Part shown: positions 8,322-16,117 of the stretch, in pieces
Position numbering within the stretch: position 1 is the stretch's first letter
Layout of the letters: every line of letters begins with the position of its first letter
Made by a program: the position numbers and the translations under genes
From: Nitrospirota bacterium
GTDB taxonomy: Bacteria; Nitrospirota; Thermodesulfovibrionia; UBA6902
Assembly: GCA_016222905.1 (NCBI GenBank)
Contig: JACRPZ010000064.1
Location: 1-32,500, forward strand
Reading direction: 5' to 3'
Length of the DNA: 32,500 nt
The notes under the pieces: model-generated
Databases searched by the model: none
What the model was told of the DNA's origin: nothing
What the model saw: the letters and a program-made list of their open reading frames with translations, nothing else

Positions 8322-9034
8322 TGCAAGATAAACCTTCTATAGCAATATTTTTCCCTGTATACCGTGATGAGGCGACTGTAGAGACAGTAGCAAAGAAGTC
8401 ACTTAAGGTATTGTCGGATATCGCTTCTAAATATAAGGTCATTATAGTTGACGATGGAAGCCCTGACAGGTCGGGGGAGATTGCCGATAAGTTGGCTGAA
8501 GAGTATCCGAATAAGATACAATCTGTACGCCATGAGAAAAATCTTGGCTACGGCGCCGCGCTTCAGACAGGTTTTAAATACTCTCTTGATTATGATTGGA
8601 TCTGCTTTACCGATGGCGACAACCAGTATGATGTGAATGAGTTGTACCACATGTCAAAATTGTTACATCATTATGACCTGATCGTAACCTTCCGTTATTC
8701 TAAGATCTATGGCACATTACGAATATTTATTTCTTATATATACAATTTAATTATCAGGTGGCTGTTTAAATCAAGATTAAAGGATCATAATTGCGGCCTT
8801 AAAATAATTCGGTCCAGCGTTATAAAAGATATGGAGCTTATATCAACCAGTGCATTTATAGGTGCTGAAATTATCATCAACGCAATGGTCAGGGGATACC
8901 CAATAGGCGAAGTGGGAATTAAGACTTATCCGAGAACGTTTGGTGAATCAAGTGTTATGTCAATGCGTCATATTATCAACAGCATTCAAGATATGTTACG
9001 CGTTTATGTAAAGATATTCAGACAAAAGGGATAG
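8321..9034 (+). CDS. Family 2 glycosyltransferase, DPM1-like
   Basis: The 237-residue protein shows GT2 features in order: SIAIFFPVYRDEATVE near the N-terminus, VIIVDDGSPDRSGEI for nucleotide binding, NLGYGAALQTGF, and the metal-binding DGDNQYD. It then has RLKDHNCGLKIIR, the polyprenyl-phosphate-glycosyltransferase version of the acceptor-side motif. One hydrophobic stretch (about 128-146) could lie along the membrane, but no paired C-terminal helices are present. It overlaps the upstream methyltransferase stop by one base. Together with the second DPM1-like gene at 5459-6160, it gives two lipid-linked-sugar synthases in one region, perhaps for two different sugars. Confidence 0.82.
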   Translation: MQDKPSIAIFFPVYRDEATVETVAKKSLKVLSDIASKYKVIIVDDGSPDRSGEIADKLAEEYPNKIQSVRHEKNLGYGAALQTGFKYSLDYDWICFTDGDNQYDVNELYHMSKLLHHYDLIVTFRYSKIYGTLRIFISYIYNLIIRWLFKSRLKDHNCGLKIIRSSVIKDMELISTSAFIGAEIIINAMVRGYPIGEVGIKTYPRTFGESSVMSMRHIINSIQDMLRVYVKIFRQKG

Positions 9035-9076
9035 ATATAAGTTTTGCAGGGCTTAAAATTTTTTTTCGATAAAACC

Positions 9077-9790
9077 TTACTCAGCATCACCCAGTTCATA
9101 CTGAATAATGCTGATCGCATTTATTGCCGCTGTTTCTGTACGCAGGATTCTCGGACCAAGAGAAGCCTCCATAAAACCTTGCTCAATTGCTGCGTTTACT
9201 TCCTCTTTTGAAAATCCGCCCTCAGGTCCTATAAGCAGGGTAATCTCTCTGGAATTATTAAACTCCTTTAAGGTTTGTTTCAGATGTTTTCCTGTCACCT
9301 GCTCATAAAAGATTATTCCTATATGCCTGCCCTCCAGAAAGCCGTTAAAACTCACAGGTTCATTAATCTCAGGCACTTTTCCCCTGCATGACTGCTCTGC
9401 GGCGGAAAGGGCTATTTTACGCCATCTCTCGATTTTCGCAGTATGCCTAACTTGCGAACGCTCGGTTATTAATGGAATAATTTTGTTAACGCCAAGTTCT
9501 GTTGCTTTCTGGATAATGAAATCCATCTTTTCACCTTTTGCAATGCCCTGAGCAAGCGTTATTGATATCGGAGATTCGGCAGAGTAGGGGGCTTTGTTTA
9601 ATTTTTCTGCGATAAAAGCCTTTTTATTGATCTGCAGGATCTTGCAATCGTATTTGCAGCCAAGACCGTCAAATACTGTAATAATTTCTCCTATTTTTAC
9701 TCTCAGGACAGATAGGTGCTTTGCCTGATCACCGGCAATAATTACTTCTTCTGCTGAAAGCTCTTCGGGCGGTAGGAAGATGCAGATCAT
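9077..9790 (-). CDS. rsmE: 16S rRNA m3U1498 methyltransferase RsmE
   Basis: The 237-residue length and motifs match RsmE, which N3-methylates U1498 of 16S rRNA in the assembled small subunit using SAM. The N-terminal PUA-like part includes QAKHLSVLRVKIGE. The C-terminal SPOUT knot has LLIGPEGGFSKEEV followed by LGPRILRTETAAI, the signature SAM-binding knot. It begins three bases after the cusA stop (TAA TTT ATG) with no separate promoter or clear Shine-Dalgarno. It is therefore probably the last gene of the metal-efflux operon, translated by coupling. An rRNA housekeeping enzyme in a metal operon is an odd partner. It converges with the glycosyltransferase ending at 9034. Confidence 0.93.
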   Translation of the reverse strand: MICIFLPPEELSAEEVIIAGDQAKHLSVLRVKIGEIITVFDGLGCKYDCKILQINKKAFIAEKLNKAPYSAESPISITLAQGIAKGEKMDFIIQKATELGVNKIIPLITERSQVRHTAKIERWRKIALSAAEQSCRGKVPEINEPVSFNGFLEGRHIGIIFYEQVTGKHLKQTLKEFNNSREITLLIGPEGGFSKEEVNAAIEQGFMEASLGPRILRTETAAINAISIIQYELGDAE

Positions 9791-9793
9791 AAA

Positions 9794-12700
9794 TTATTTA
9801 AACTTTTTTCCCTTCCACAGCATGTAAATAGCGGGATAAATCGTCAGTTCAAGTATCTCCGAGGTTATAACACCGCCGATCATCGGGGCCGCAATCCTCT
9901 TCATTACATCCGATCCAGTGCCGTGGCTGAACATGATCGGGATAAGGCCAGCGAGGATGACGCTGACGGTCATGAGCTTCGGCCTTATTCTCTTGACAGC
10001 TCCGTGCATGATGGCGTCCTTAAGGTCTTCCTTTGAATTCATTTTTCCTTCTTTTTTCCATTGCTCATAAGCCAGATCGAGATATAGAAGCATCACAACA
10101 CCTGTCTCAGCGTCCAGCCCGGCAAGCGCTATCATCCCGACCCAGACTGCAATGCTCAAGTTGTAATTGAGAATATATAGAAACCAGAAGGAGCCTACAA
10201 GTGAAAAAGGCACAGCAAGAAGGACGATTATGGTTTTTGTTACGGATTTTGTATTGAAATAAAGCAGTATAAATATTATGAGGAGAGTGAGAGGTATAAC
10301 CAGCTTCAGCCGTTCATGCATCTTGACGATGTATTCATATTCTCCGCTCCATACGAGACGGTAACCTGCAGGCAGCTTCACAGAATCTGCCACCTTTTTT
10401 CTGGCGGTCTCGACATAGCCGCCGAGGTCGCTACCTGAATAATCTACATACACATAATTTGTGAGGAGGCCCTCCTCGCTCCTGATAGTTGTCGGCCCTT
10501 TTGTGATATTAATGTCGGCAAGTTCGCCGAGAGGAACCTGTAAAGAGTTAGGAGTTAAGAGTTGAGAGTTTATAGCGGAGGAAGAGCCCATGCCTCCGGT
10601 GCTGCGTCCTTCTGCCATATCCACAGGGATAAGCACTCTCTTTATTTTTTCAATGTCATTCCTTAACTCTCTTGGGTAGCGGATGTTTACTGTGTACCGT
10701 TCCCTGCCTTCCACAGTGGAGGTAACATTCATGCCTCCAATTGCGGTCTCTATCACATCCTGTACATCTTCGATTGACAGGCCATAGCGTGCTATCGCAG
10801 TTCGTCTGGGCTTAATGTCAAGAAAATATCCTGTTGTCACCCTTTCGGCATATGCGCTTCTTGTTCCGGGGATGTTCCTGATCGTGTCTTCAACTTCCCT
10901 TGATATCTTCGCTATTTCCTCCAGATGAGGGCCGATGACCTTCACCCCGACATTTGTCTTTATCCCTGTTGCATTCATGTCTATTCTTGCCTTGATAGGC
11001 ATGGTTATGGAATTGGAAACTCCCGGTATGGTCAGGGCGTCGTTCATCTCGTTCCTGAGTTTATTCATATCCATACCCGGCCTCCACTCTGATTCCGGCT
11101 TGAGGTTTACCACTGTCTCAAACATCTCAAGCGGGGCAGGGTCAGTAGCGGTCTCCGCCCTTCCGGCCTTGCCGAATACCTGGGAAACTTCAGGGATACT
11201 CTTAAGAAGCTTGTCCTGAATCTGCAGGAGTTTTGAGACCTCAGATACAGACGCGCCCGGTACGGTGACAGGCATATAAAAGAGAGACCCCTCATTCAAT
11301 GGCGGCATGAATTCGGAGCCCAGCTTCAAGGAAGGGAAAAGAGTAATACCGAACATTGGCAATATGAATATAACACCGGTAATGAGAACGATGATAAGTG
11401 AAACAGCTATGATGCTTTTGCTGAATCTCAGAGAAAAAGCCACACGTGGCCTATACAGTTTGCCAAGGAAATGTACAATGGGATTCTTCTCCTCAGGTTT
11501 TATTTTACCTCTTATAAAAAGAGTCATCAGAACAGGCGTGAGTGTAATAGCGAGGAAGGATGAAAAGAGCATTGCAAAGGTCTTTGTATACGCAAGCGGC
11601 TTAAACAGCCTGCCTGCTTGCGCCTGAAGCGTGAACACAGGAAGGAAGCCCACTGTGATCACGAGCAACGAGAAGAACAACGAAGGCCCGACCTCTTTAG
11701 CCGCTTCTATAATTACATCGGTGCGGTTTCCTGGACTGCCGCCATGTTCCCACTCTTCTAATTTCTTGTGAGCGTTCTCGACCATTATGATTGACGCATC
11801 AACCATTGCCCCGATTGCGATAGCGATACCTCCGAGACTCATAATGTTTGATGTGACACCGAGGTAATACATGCAAATGAAAGATATGATAATGGAGACG
11901 GGAAGGGTAAGTATTACGACAAGCGCGCTTGGAAGATGAAAGAGAAATATTATGCATACCGCGCTGACAGCGACCGTAAGTTTAATGATTTCCTCTTTAA
12001 GCGTGTCTATTGAGCGATGTATCAAATCTGTCCTGTCATATGTAGTAACGATCTTTACTCCCTTAGGCAGGGAAGGCTGAATGTCTTTTTCAATCCTTTC
12101 TTTTACGCGTTCAATTACGTTAAGGACATTTTCTCCGAAGCGAACCACGACGATGCCGCCTGTTACTTCACCTTTTCCGTCAAGCTCGGCAACCCCTCTG
12201 CGTATTTCCGGGCCGAGTTGTATGTTCGCAACATCACGAAGGAAAACAGGAGTGCCTGCGCCGCTTGTTCCGACAGAAATATTTTCCAGGTCATCTATGC
12301 TCCGGATATAACCGCGGCCCCTTACCATATATTCTGCGCCGGAGAATTCAATCACTCTTCCCTCTACGTCTTTATTGCTCTTTCTGACGGCGTCAATGAC
12401 CTTCATTAGAGATATGTTGTAAGCCGCCAGACGGTTAGGGTCTGTTGTTATCTGGTATTGTTTGACAAATCCGCCGACACTGGCTACCTGTGAAACGCCG
12501 GGGACGCTTTCAAGCGCGAGTTTGATATTGTAGTCCTGAATGGTTCGGAGTTGTGAAAGGTCATGACTGCTGGATTCATCAACAAGCGCATAACTGAAAC
12601 CCCAACCGAGGCTGGTGGCATCAGTCCCCAGGACTGGGTTTGCGCCGGCGGGTAGTTTCCCTTTTACTATTTGAAGGTATTCGAGCAATCGGCTTCTGGC

Positions 12701-13015
12701 CCAGTAGATGTCCGTTCCTTCTTCAAAGATCACGTATATAAAAGAGCTTCCGAGGAATGAAAACCCTCGCACCGCCTGTACCTTCGGCGCAGCGAGCAGT
12801 GATGATGTTATCGGGTATGTTATCTGGTCTTCAATCAGGTCGGGGCTTCTGCCTGCCCATTCGGTAAATATAATTACCTGCGTGTCGCTTAAGTCAGGTA
12901 TCGCATCAAGAGGAGTATTCTTTAACGCCCAATAACCCCAGATGCAAAGGAATCCGACAAGCAGAAAGATTATGAATTTATTTCTGGCGCTGTATTCGAT
13001 TATTCTGGCTATCAT
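9794..13015 (-). CDS. cusA: CusA-type copper/silver RND efflux pump
   Basis: This 1073-residue inner-membrane RND transporter belongs to the heavy-metal (HME) group. It has the N-terminal helix, the PLDAIPDLSDTQVIIFTEW signature and the TM4 motif GAMVDASIIMVENAH, with the relay Asp near residue 400. The three methionines that bind Cu(I)/Ag(I) in E. coli CusA (M573, M623, M672) have counterparts in YMPVTVPG, PLEMFET and RIDMNATG, with the same 50- and 49-residue spacing, so Cu/Ag is favoured over Zn/Co/Ni. Compared with CusA, an extra segment of about 22 residues lies near 800-825 and contains a heptamer repeat array. The ATG overlaps the cusB stop (ATGA), and rsmE follows after three bases. 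Energy comes from the proton gradient. Confidence 0.93.
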   Translation of the reverse strand: MIARIIEYSARNKFIIFLLVGFLCIWGYWALKNTPLDAIPDLSDTQVIIFTEWAGRSPDLIEDQITYPITSSLLAAPKVQAVRGFSFLGSSFIYVIFEEGTDIYWARSRLLEYLQIVKGKLPAGANPVLGTDATSLGWGFSYALVDESSSHDLSQLRTIQDYNIKLALESVPGVSQVASVGGFVKQYQITTDPNRLAAYNISLMKVIDAVRKSNKDVEGRVIEFSGAEYMVRGRGYIRSIDDLENISVGTSGAGTPVFLRDVANIQLGPEIRRGVAELDGKGEVTGGIVVVRFGENVLNVIERVKERIEKDIQPSLPKGVKIVTTYDRTDLIHRSIDTLKEEIIKLTVAVSAVCIIFLFHLPSALVVILTLPVSIIISFICMYYLGVTSNIMSLGGIAIAIGAMVDASIIMVENAHKKLEEWEHGGSPGNRTDVIIEAAKEVGPSLFFSLLVITVGFLPVFTLQAQAGRLFKPLAYTKTFAMLFSSFLAITLTPVLMTLFIRGKIKPEEKNPIVHFLGKLYRPRVAFSLRFSKSIIAVSLIIVLITGVIFILPMFGITLFPSLKLGSEFMPPLNEGSLFYMPVTVPGASVSEVSKLLQIQDKLLKSIPEVSQVFGKAGRAETATDPAPLEMFETVVNLKPESEWRPGMDMNKLRNEMNDALTIPGVSNSITMPIKARIDMNATGIKTNVGVKVIGPHLEEIAKISREVEDTIRNIPGTRSAYAERVTTGYFLDIKPRRTAIARYGLSIEDVQDVIETAIGGMNVTSTVEGRERYTVNIRYPRELRNDIEKIKRVLIPVDMAEGRSTGGMGSSSAINSQLLTPNSLQVPLGELADINITKGPTTIRSEEGLLTNYVYVDYSGSDLGGYVETARKKVADSVKLPAGYRLVWSGEYEYIVKMHERLKLVIPLTLLIIFILLYFNTKSVTKTIIVLLAVPFSLVGSFWFLYILNYNLSIAVWVGMIALAGLDAETGVVMLLYLDLAYEQWKKEGKMNSKEDLKDAIMHGAVKRIRPKLMTVSVILAGLIPIMFSHGTGSDVMKRIAAPMIGGVITSEILELTIYPAIYMLWKGKKFK
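10545..10572. repeat. Four-unit 7-bp tandem repeat inside cusA
   Basis: Four consecutive heptamers read GAGTTAG, GAGTTAA, GAGTTGA and GAGTTTA on the plus strand. They are translated in cusA as part of INSQLLTPNSLQ, in a loop absent from E. coli CusA. The array is 28 bp, so flanking bases must restore frame. It resembles the short tandemly repeated repetitive (STRR) heptamers described in cyanobacteria. Confidence 0.75.
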
Positions 13016-14169
13016 TTCATTCTAACCGGCTTCACTCCCTTTAACTGCGCCTCCGAGTCAATGAGAAATGTGCCGGAGGCGGCTACTTTTTCACCTGCCT
13101 CAAGTCCGTGAAGAACCTCTGTCATTCCATCAGCTTTGAGACCGATGTGCACTTCACGAGCTTCAAAATAACCTTCGCCTTTATCTACATAAATGATCTG
13201 TCTTGTGCCCGTGTCAATGACTGCGTCATCCGGGATAGCAAGCCTTTTGCCCATATCAATTTTAATTTCAACATTGGTAAACATCTGAGGTTTAAGCTGG
13301 GCGGTGGGATTGGCGATTGTAAATCTCACTTTTGCAGTTCTTGTATCGCCTGATAGAGCCGGATAAATATAATCAATGGTTGATGAGAAAAACTTTTCAG
13401 GGAAATAACTGAGGCTTATATTTGCGGTCTGGCCAACCTTTATCAATGACAACTCATTTTCATAAATATCAGAAATAACCCAGACACTTGATAAATCTGC
13501 AATATCAAAAAGCTTTTCTCCAGGCATGATTCGCATTCCTTGAATCGCTTCTTTCTGAACAACATAGCCGTTTACAGGGCTGTATATTGTCAAAGTCCTT
13601 ACCGGCTTTCCCGTCTCCTCTATTGTCTTTATCTGCTCATCCGTAATATCCCATAATTTCAGTCTCTGTTTTGCAGCGTCTACGATTCGTTCAGCATCTT
13701 GCGAAAGCATTACCTCAATTTCGGATTTCGGATTTCGGATTTCGGATTTATTCCACTTCAATACATTTAAAAACTCCTGCTGGGTTGCCACAAGCTCAGG
13801 GCTGTAAATCTCTGCCAGAGGTTCGCCTTTTTTCACGTACTTTCCGGTGTAATTGACATGGAGTTTTTCAATCCAGCCTTCAAACTTTGTATTTATGGTC
13901 GCAAGTCTTCTTTCATCATATTCAATGCGTCCTACAGTTCTTATTATCTTCTGCATGGGCATTACTTCAGCCGCAATTGTTTTAACGCCAATCAACTGCT
14001 GTTTTTCCGGTTCGATTTCAACGGTGTTTTCTTCTTCTGTATCCTGCGGTTGGGCGGCTTCTTTTGAAGTGGTCTCATGCTGGTGTACTTGAGAGACAAG
14101 CGACGGGGTATTAAAAAAGAATAAGAAAAAAAATAATGACATAAAGATCATAATAACTTTTGTTTTCAT
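13012..14169 (-). CDS. cusB: CusB-type RND efflux periplasmic adaptor
   Basis: The membrane-fusion protein (385 residues from this start) links CusA to the outer-membrane channel. A hydrophobic N-terminal segment serves as export signal or anchor and is followed by a His/Glu-rich linker (HQHETTSKEA). The barrel-sandwich halves are seen at EGWIEKLHVNYTGKYVKKGEPL and YSPVNGYVVQKEAIQGMRIMPG, with the alpha-hairpin between them and beta-barrel motifs after. I chose ATG at 14169 over the longer GTG at 14178. AAGGAG lies ten bases from the ATG but only one base from the GTG. About 14 residues of heptamer-derived sequence (KSEIRNPKSEIEVM, near 139-153) sit in the alpha-hairpin turn. It overlaps cusA by four bases. 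Confidence 0.9.
   Translation of the reverse strand: MKTKVIMIFMSLFFFLFFFNTPSLVSQVHQHETTSKEAAQPQDTEEENTVEIEPEKQQLIGVKTIAAEVMPMQKIIRTVGRIEYDERRLATINTKFEGWIEKLHVNYTGKYVKKGEPLAEIYSPELVATQQEFLNVLKWNKSEIRNPKSEIEVMLSQDAERIVDAAKQRLKLWDITDEQIKTIEETGKPVRTLTIYSPVNGYVVQKEAIQGMRIMPGEKLFDIADLSSVWVISDIYENELSLIKVGQTANISLSYFPEKFFSSTIDYIYPALSGDTRTAKVRFTIANPTAQLKPQMFTNVEIKIDMGKRLAIPDDAVIDTGTRQIIYVDKGEGYFEAREVHIGLKADGMTEVLHGLEAGEKVAASGTFLIDSEAQLKGVKPVRMK
13718..13745. repeat. Four-unit 7-bp tandem repeat inside cusB
   Basis: Four perfect copies of ATTTCGG are followed by a partial fifth (ATTTA). They are translated on the minus strand as part of KSEIRNPKSEIE. The segment falls between the two helices of the adaptor hairpin, the part expected to approach the outer-membrane channel. 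Like the other arrays in this operon it is four units (28 bp), with its own unit sequence. Confidence 0.8.
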
Positions 14170-14174
14170 CTTCC

Positions 14175-15530
14175 TCACTCTCCTTGACTCTTGACTTCTG
14201 ATTCGTGACTCCCTGTTGCCGTTATCGCCTCAAGCTTTGCTATGGCCTTTTCCCTCTCGACAAATTGTTTCCAGTATAAAAGTTTATAATCAATCACTGC
14301 TTTCAGCGATGATATTACTGTTATAGCCTCAACTTTTCCGGTTGAGTATCCGGCAAGCGCCGACTCAAAACTCTGATATGTCTTTGGGAGTAAGCCGCTT
14401 TTGTACAAGTCCATTAATCGCTCCGAAGATTTGAGCATTGAATGATTGTCCCGTATGTTTGAAGCAAGCATGAATTTAACATCATCAAGTTCATGCCTTG
14501 CCTCTGACAGAGACGCCTCTGATTCCAAAACAGCCTGCCTCTGCTTTGTCCTATAAAATATTGGAATGTTAATTGTTGCGCTAAGCCCCCACATGTCCTG
14601 ATAATATTTGTTTTTAGCGGAGTAATTCGCATTAATCGTGAAATCTGGATAATATTCCTTCTCTGCCATCTGAACCTTTGCCTTTGCCCCTCTGACCATC
14701 CGTTCTCTGGATTTTATCTCAGGCGAGTTTTCATATGCTGTTTTAATCAATTCATCCGCATCGTGATCAAAAAGGGCAGGGGATAGTTCAGACGGTCTTC
14801 CAAGCGGGGTCTTTACATCTTTGCCCAATGCGTTATTAAGCATTGCCTCAAGGGATTGCACTCTCTGCTTCAACATCTCCTCTTTTTCCACGAGCATATA
14901 TTTCTCTGTCTGCGCCATTAATACTTCCTGCTGCGGAGCCATTCCCGTCGAATACCGCGCAAGCGCGGCATCCTCAATCTTTGTAAAGAGCGCGGTCATC
15001 TCTTTTGTCAGATCCATGCTTTTATAGGCGAGAAACAATTCGTAGTAAAGCTCTTTCACTCTCGCTGCAACTTTAAGGCGTGTAGAATCCAGCGATGCTC
15101 CAATGCTCTCGGAGTCTCTAAAGGCCATCTCTTTTTTTAAGGACAGCTTTCCCGGATATGGGAACATCTGTGAGACGGAGAACATCCACTGAGAGTCAGC
15201 AGCCATCTCATCGTTAAAGGTGTACAGGTCTTTTACCCCGTCATTTAAATATCCGAACATGAACATGGGATCGGACAGGCTCTCTGCCTGCGGGATCCTG
15301 AATTTTGAGGCGGACCACCTCGCTTCTGACATAAGAATTTCCTGATTGTTTTTTAAAGCCTCGTCAATTAGAGGTTGAAGTTTCAATTCCTCGGCGAAGG
15401 CGGGGAAGGAAAACAGTAACGCGGCTAATAATGCAAAAATCCCCCTTAATCCCCCTTTTTCAAAGTGGGACGCTGAGGGATGTATCCTGATTTCTGCCTT
15501 CTGACTTCTGACTTTCGAGTTACTGCGCAT
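14175..15530 (-). CDS. cusC: TolC/CusC-family outer-membrane efflux protein
   Basis: The 451-residue protein has two TolC repeats with long amphipathic helices. Examples are LKLQPLIDEALKNNQEILMS at the start of the mature part and LDDVKFMLASNIRDNHSMLK late. It would form the trimeric outer-membrane exit duct for the CusBA pump. The signal-peptide core is GIFALLAALLFSFPAFA, cleaved before EEL. No lipobox Cys is present, unlike E. coli CusC. The first 30 residues are unusual: heptamer repeat (SKVRSQKAEIR) and interspersed repeat (SASHFEKGGLRGI) sequence precede the hydrophobic core. The last residues (GSHESEVKSQGE) are also repeat-derived. ATG at 15530 is chosen over TTG at 15533; it overlaps the upstream gene by 11 bases. 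Confidence 0.87.
   Translation of the reverse strand: MRSNSKVRSQKAEIRIHPSASHFEKGGLRGIFALLAALLFSFPAFAEELKLQPLIDEALKNNQEILMSEARWSASKFRIPQAESLSDPMFMFGYLNDGVKDLYTFNDEMAADSQWMFSVSQMFPYPGKLSLKKEMAFRDSESIGASLDSTRLKVAARVKELYYELFLAYKSMDLTKEMTALFTKIEDAALARYSTGMAPQQEVLMAQTEKYMLVEKEEMLKQRVQSLEAMLNNALGKDVKTPLGRPSELSPALFDHDADELIKTAYENSPEIKSRERMVRGAKAKVQMAEKEYYPDFTINANYSAKNKYYQDMWGLSATINIPIFYRTKQRQAVLESEASLSEARHELDDVKFMLASNIRDNHSMLKSSERLMDLYKSGLLPKTYQSFESALAGYSTGKVEAITVISSLKAVIDYKLLYWKQFVEREKAIAKLEAITATGSHESEVKSQGE
14184..14211. repeat. Four-unit 7-bp repeat at the cusC 3' end
   Basis: The units TTGACTC, TTGACTT, CTGATTC and GTGACTC are diverged copies of one heptamer. They encode the cusC C-terminal residues (SHESEVKSQ), and the array ends seven bases before the stop codon. 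The AAGGAG used as ribosome site for cusB lies at its edge, so the array may contribute to cusB translation. Confidence 0.7.
15434..15471. repeat. Interspersed ~37-bp repeat, copy inside cusC
   Basis: The sequence AATCCCCCTTAATCCCCC continues into TTTTTCAAAGTGGGA. A near-identical copy lies at 17982-18018 in non-coding DNA. Here it is translated on the minus strand as SHFEKGGLRGIF, immediately before the signal-peptide core. Similar C-rich elements are common short repeats in deltaproteobacterial and Nitrospirota genomes, by recall rather than search. Confidence 0.75.
15485..15512. repeat. Four-unit 7-bp repeat at the cusC 5' end
   Basis: The units TCCTGAT, TTCTGCC, TTCTGAC and TTCTGAC form a 28-bp array. 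It is translated on the minus strand as the VRSQKAEIR part of the CusC N-terminus, a few codons after the start. It lies 13 bases from the larger interspersed repeat, so two repeat classes are stacked ahead of one signal peptide. Confidence 0.7.
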
Positions 15531-15909
15531 CAATACTGAACTTGGCTTTCGACGTTTTATCGCCTTGGGTTATTTTAACCACAACATTCCACGAACCTGA
15601 CATGGAGACATCCATTGTCGCCCTGTATTCATCACCCTTTAACTCTGCATCGGTCTTGTAATCCATTGCAGGCATTCCCGGCATTGCAGGCATTCCATAT
15701 TCAACGACAACTTTTGCGCCAGTGACATATTTGCCGGACTTGTCTTTGATCTCAATTTCCATATTGTTTTTGCCGACAACCGGCGGGTTTTTGTCAATCC
15801 TTATCTCTACATCATAATCGCCGGCCTTTTTCTTGACCTCATAATCTTTTGCATAAGCTGCTCCGCATAGAAACAACAGGCCTGTTAAAACAATTAAAAC
15901 TCTTTTCAT
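15520..15909 (-). CDS. Secreted YtkA/FixH-like small protein with a Met-rich loop
   Basis: This 129-residue protein has a signal peptide (MKRVLIVLTGLLFLCGAAYA, then KDY). A single beta-sandwich domain like the YtkA-like family follows. The loop YGMPAMPGMPAMDYKT has four methionines in ten residues, a plausible Cu(I)/Ag(I) site in the periplasm. It is the first gene of the cus operon, with a strong AAGGAGG before the ATG, and its 3' end overlaps cusC. A periplasmic metal carrier analogous in role to CusF, passing metal to the pump, is an inference from motif and position. It does not resemble CusF in sequence as far as I can see. Confidence 0.72.
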   Translation of the reverse strand: MKRVLIVLTGLLFLCGAAYAKDYEVKKKAGDYDVEIRIDKNPPVVGKNNMEIEIKDKSGKYVTGAKVVVEYGMPAMPGMPAMDYKTDAELKGDEYRATMDVSMSGSWNVVVKITQGDKTSKAKFSIDAQ

Positions 15910-15937
15910 GCTTTCCTCCTTATGGGTAGTTATTGTA

Positions 15938-15967
15938 ATTATACCTAAGATAATGTAAATATGTGAA
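15938..15967 (-). promoter_or_regulatory. Sigma-70-like promoter for the cus operon
   Basis: On the minus strand TTCACA (15967-15962) and a perfect TATAAT (15943-15938) are separated by 18 bases. Transcription would begin near 15931, about 20 bases before the first ATG, with AAGGAGG in the leader. A long dyad lies immediately upstream of the -35. Confidence 0.6.
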
Positions 15968-15976
15968 AAAATAATG

Positions 15977-16006
15977 AAGGAAATATAAAAAAGTTATACT
16001 TTCCTT
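15977..16006. promoter_or_regulatory. Near-perfect palindrome between divergent promoters (candidate operator)
   Basis: AAGGAAATATAA (15977-15988) is mirrored by TTATA (15994-15998) and TTTCCTT (16000-16006), with a five-base centre and one extra C at 15999. Twelve-base arms midway between the minus-strand cus promoter and a plus-strand promoter suggest a shared regulator site, possibly metal-responsive. No match to a CueR, CopY or CusR box was recognised. Confidence 0.45.
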
Positions 16007-16023
16007 GTACTTCCCTTTTTTTC

Positions 16024-16051
16024 TTGACAATATACATATTACGGCTATATT
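16024..16051 (+). promoter_or_regulatory. Strong sigma-70-like promoter driving a short RNA
   Basis: A consensus TTGACA (16024-16029) and TATATT (16046-16051) are separated by 16 bases. Transcription would start at about 16058 and run toward the terminator at 16200-16235. Confidence 0.65.
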
Positions 16052-16117
16052 ATCCTTGTAATACTATTTTTTCTTAGCTGAAGAGTTTAAATACAATACA
16101 GCAGAGGATAAAACAGA

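Noticed and set aside
9035-9076. Bidirectional terminator between convergent genes
   Set aside because: Only an AAAATTTTTTTT tract is present and no GC-containing stem could be formed.
12017-12409. 130-codon plus-strand ORF inside cusA
   Set aside because: It lies fully antisense to a strongly conserved RND gene, has no ribosome site or family features, and its length is explained by codon bias of the real gene.
10545-15512. CRISPR array
   Set aside because: Heptamer arrays are only 28 bp with no spacers, differ in sequence from one another, and no cas genes are present.
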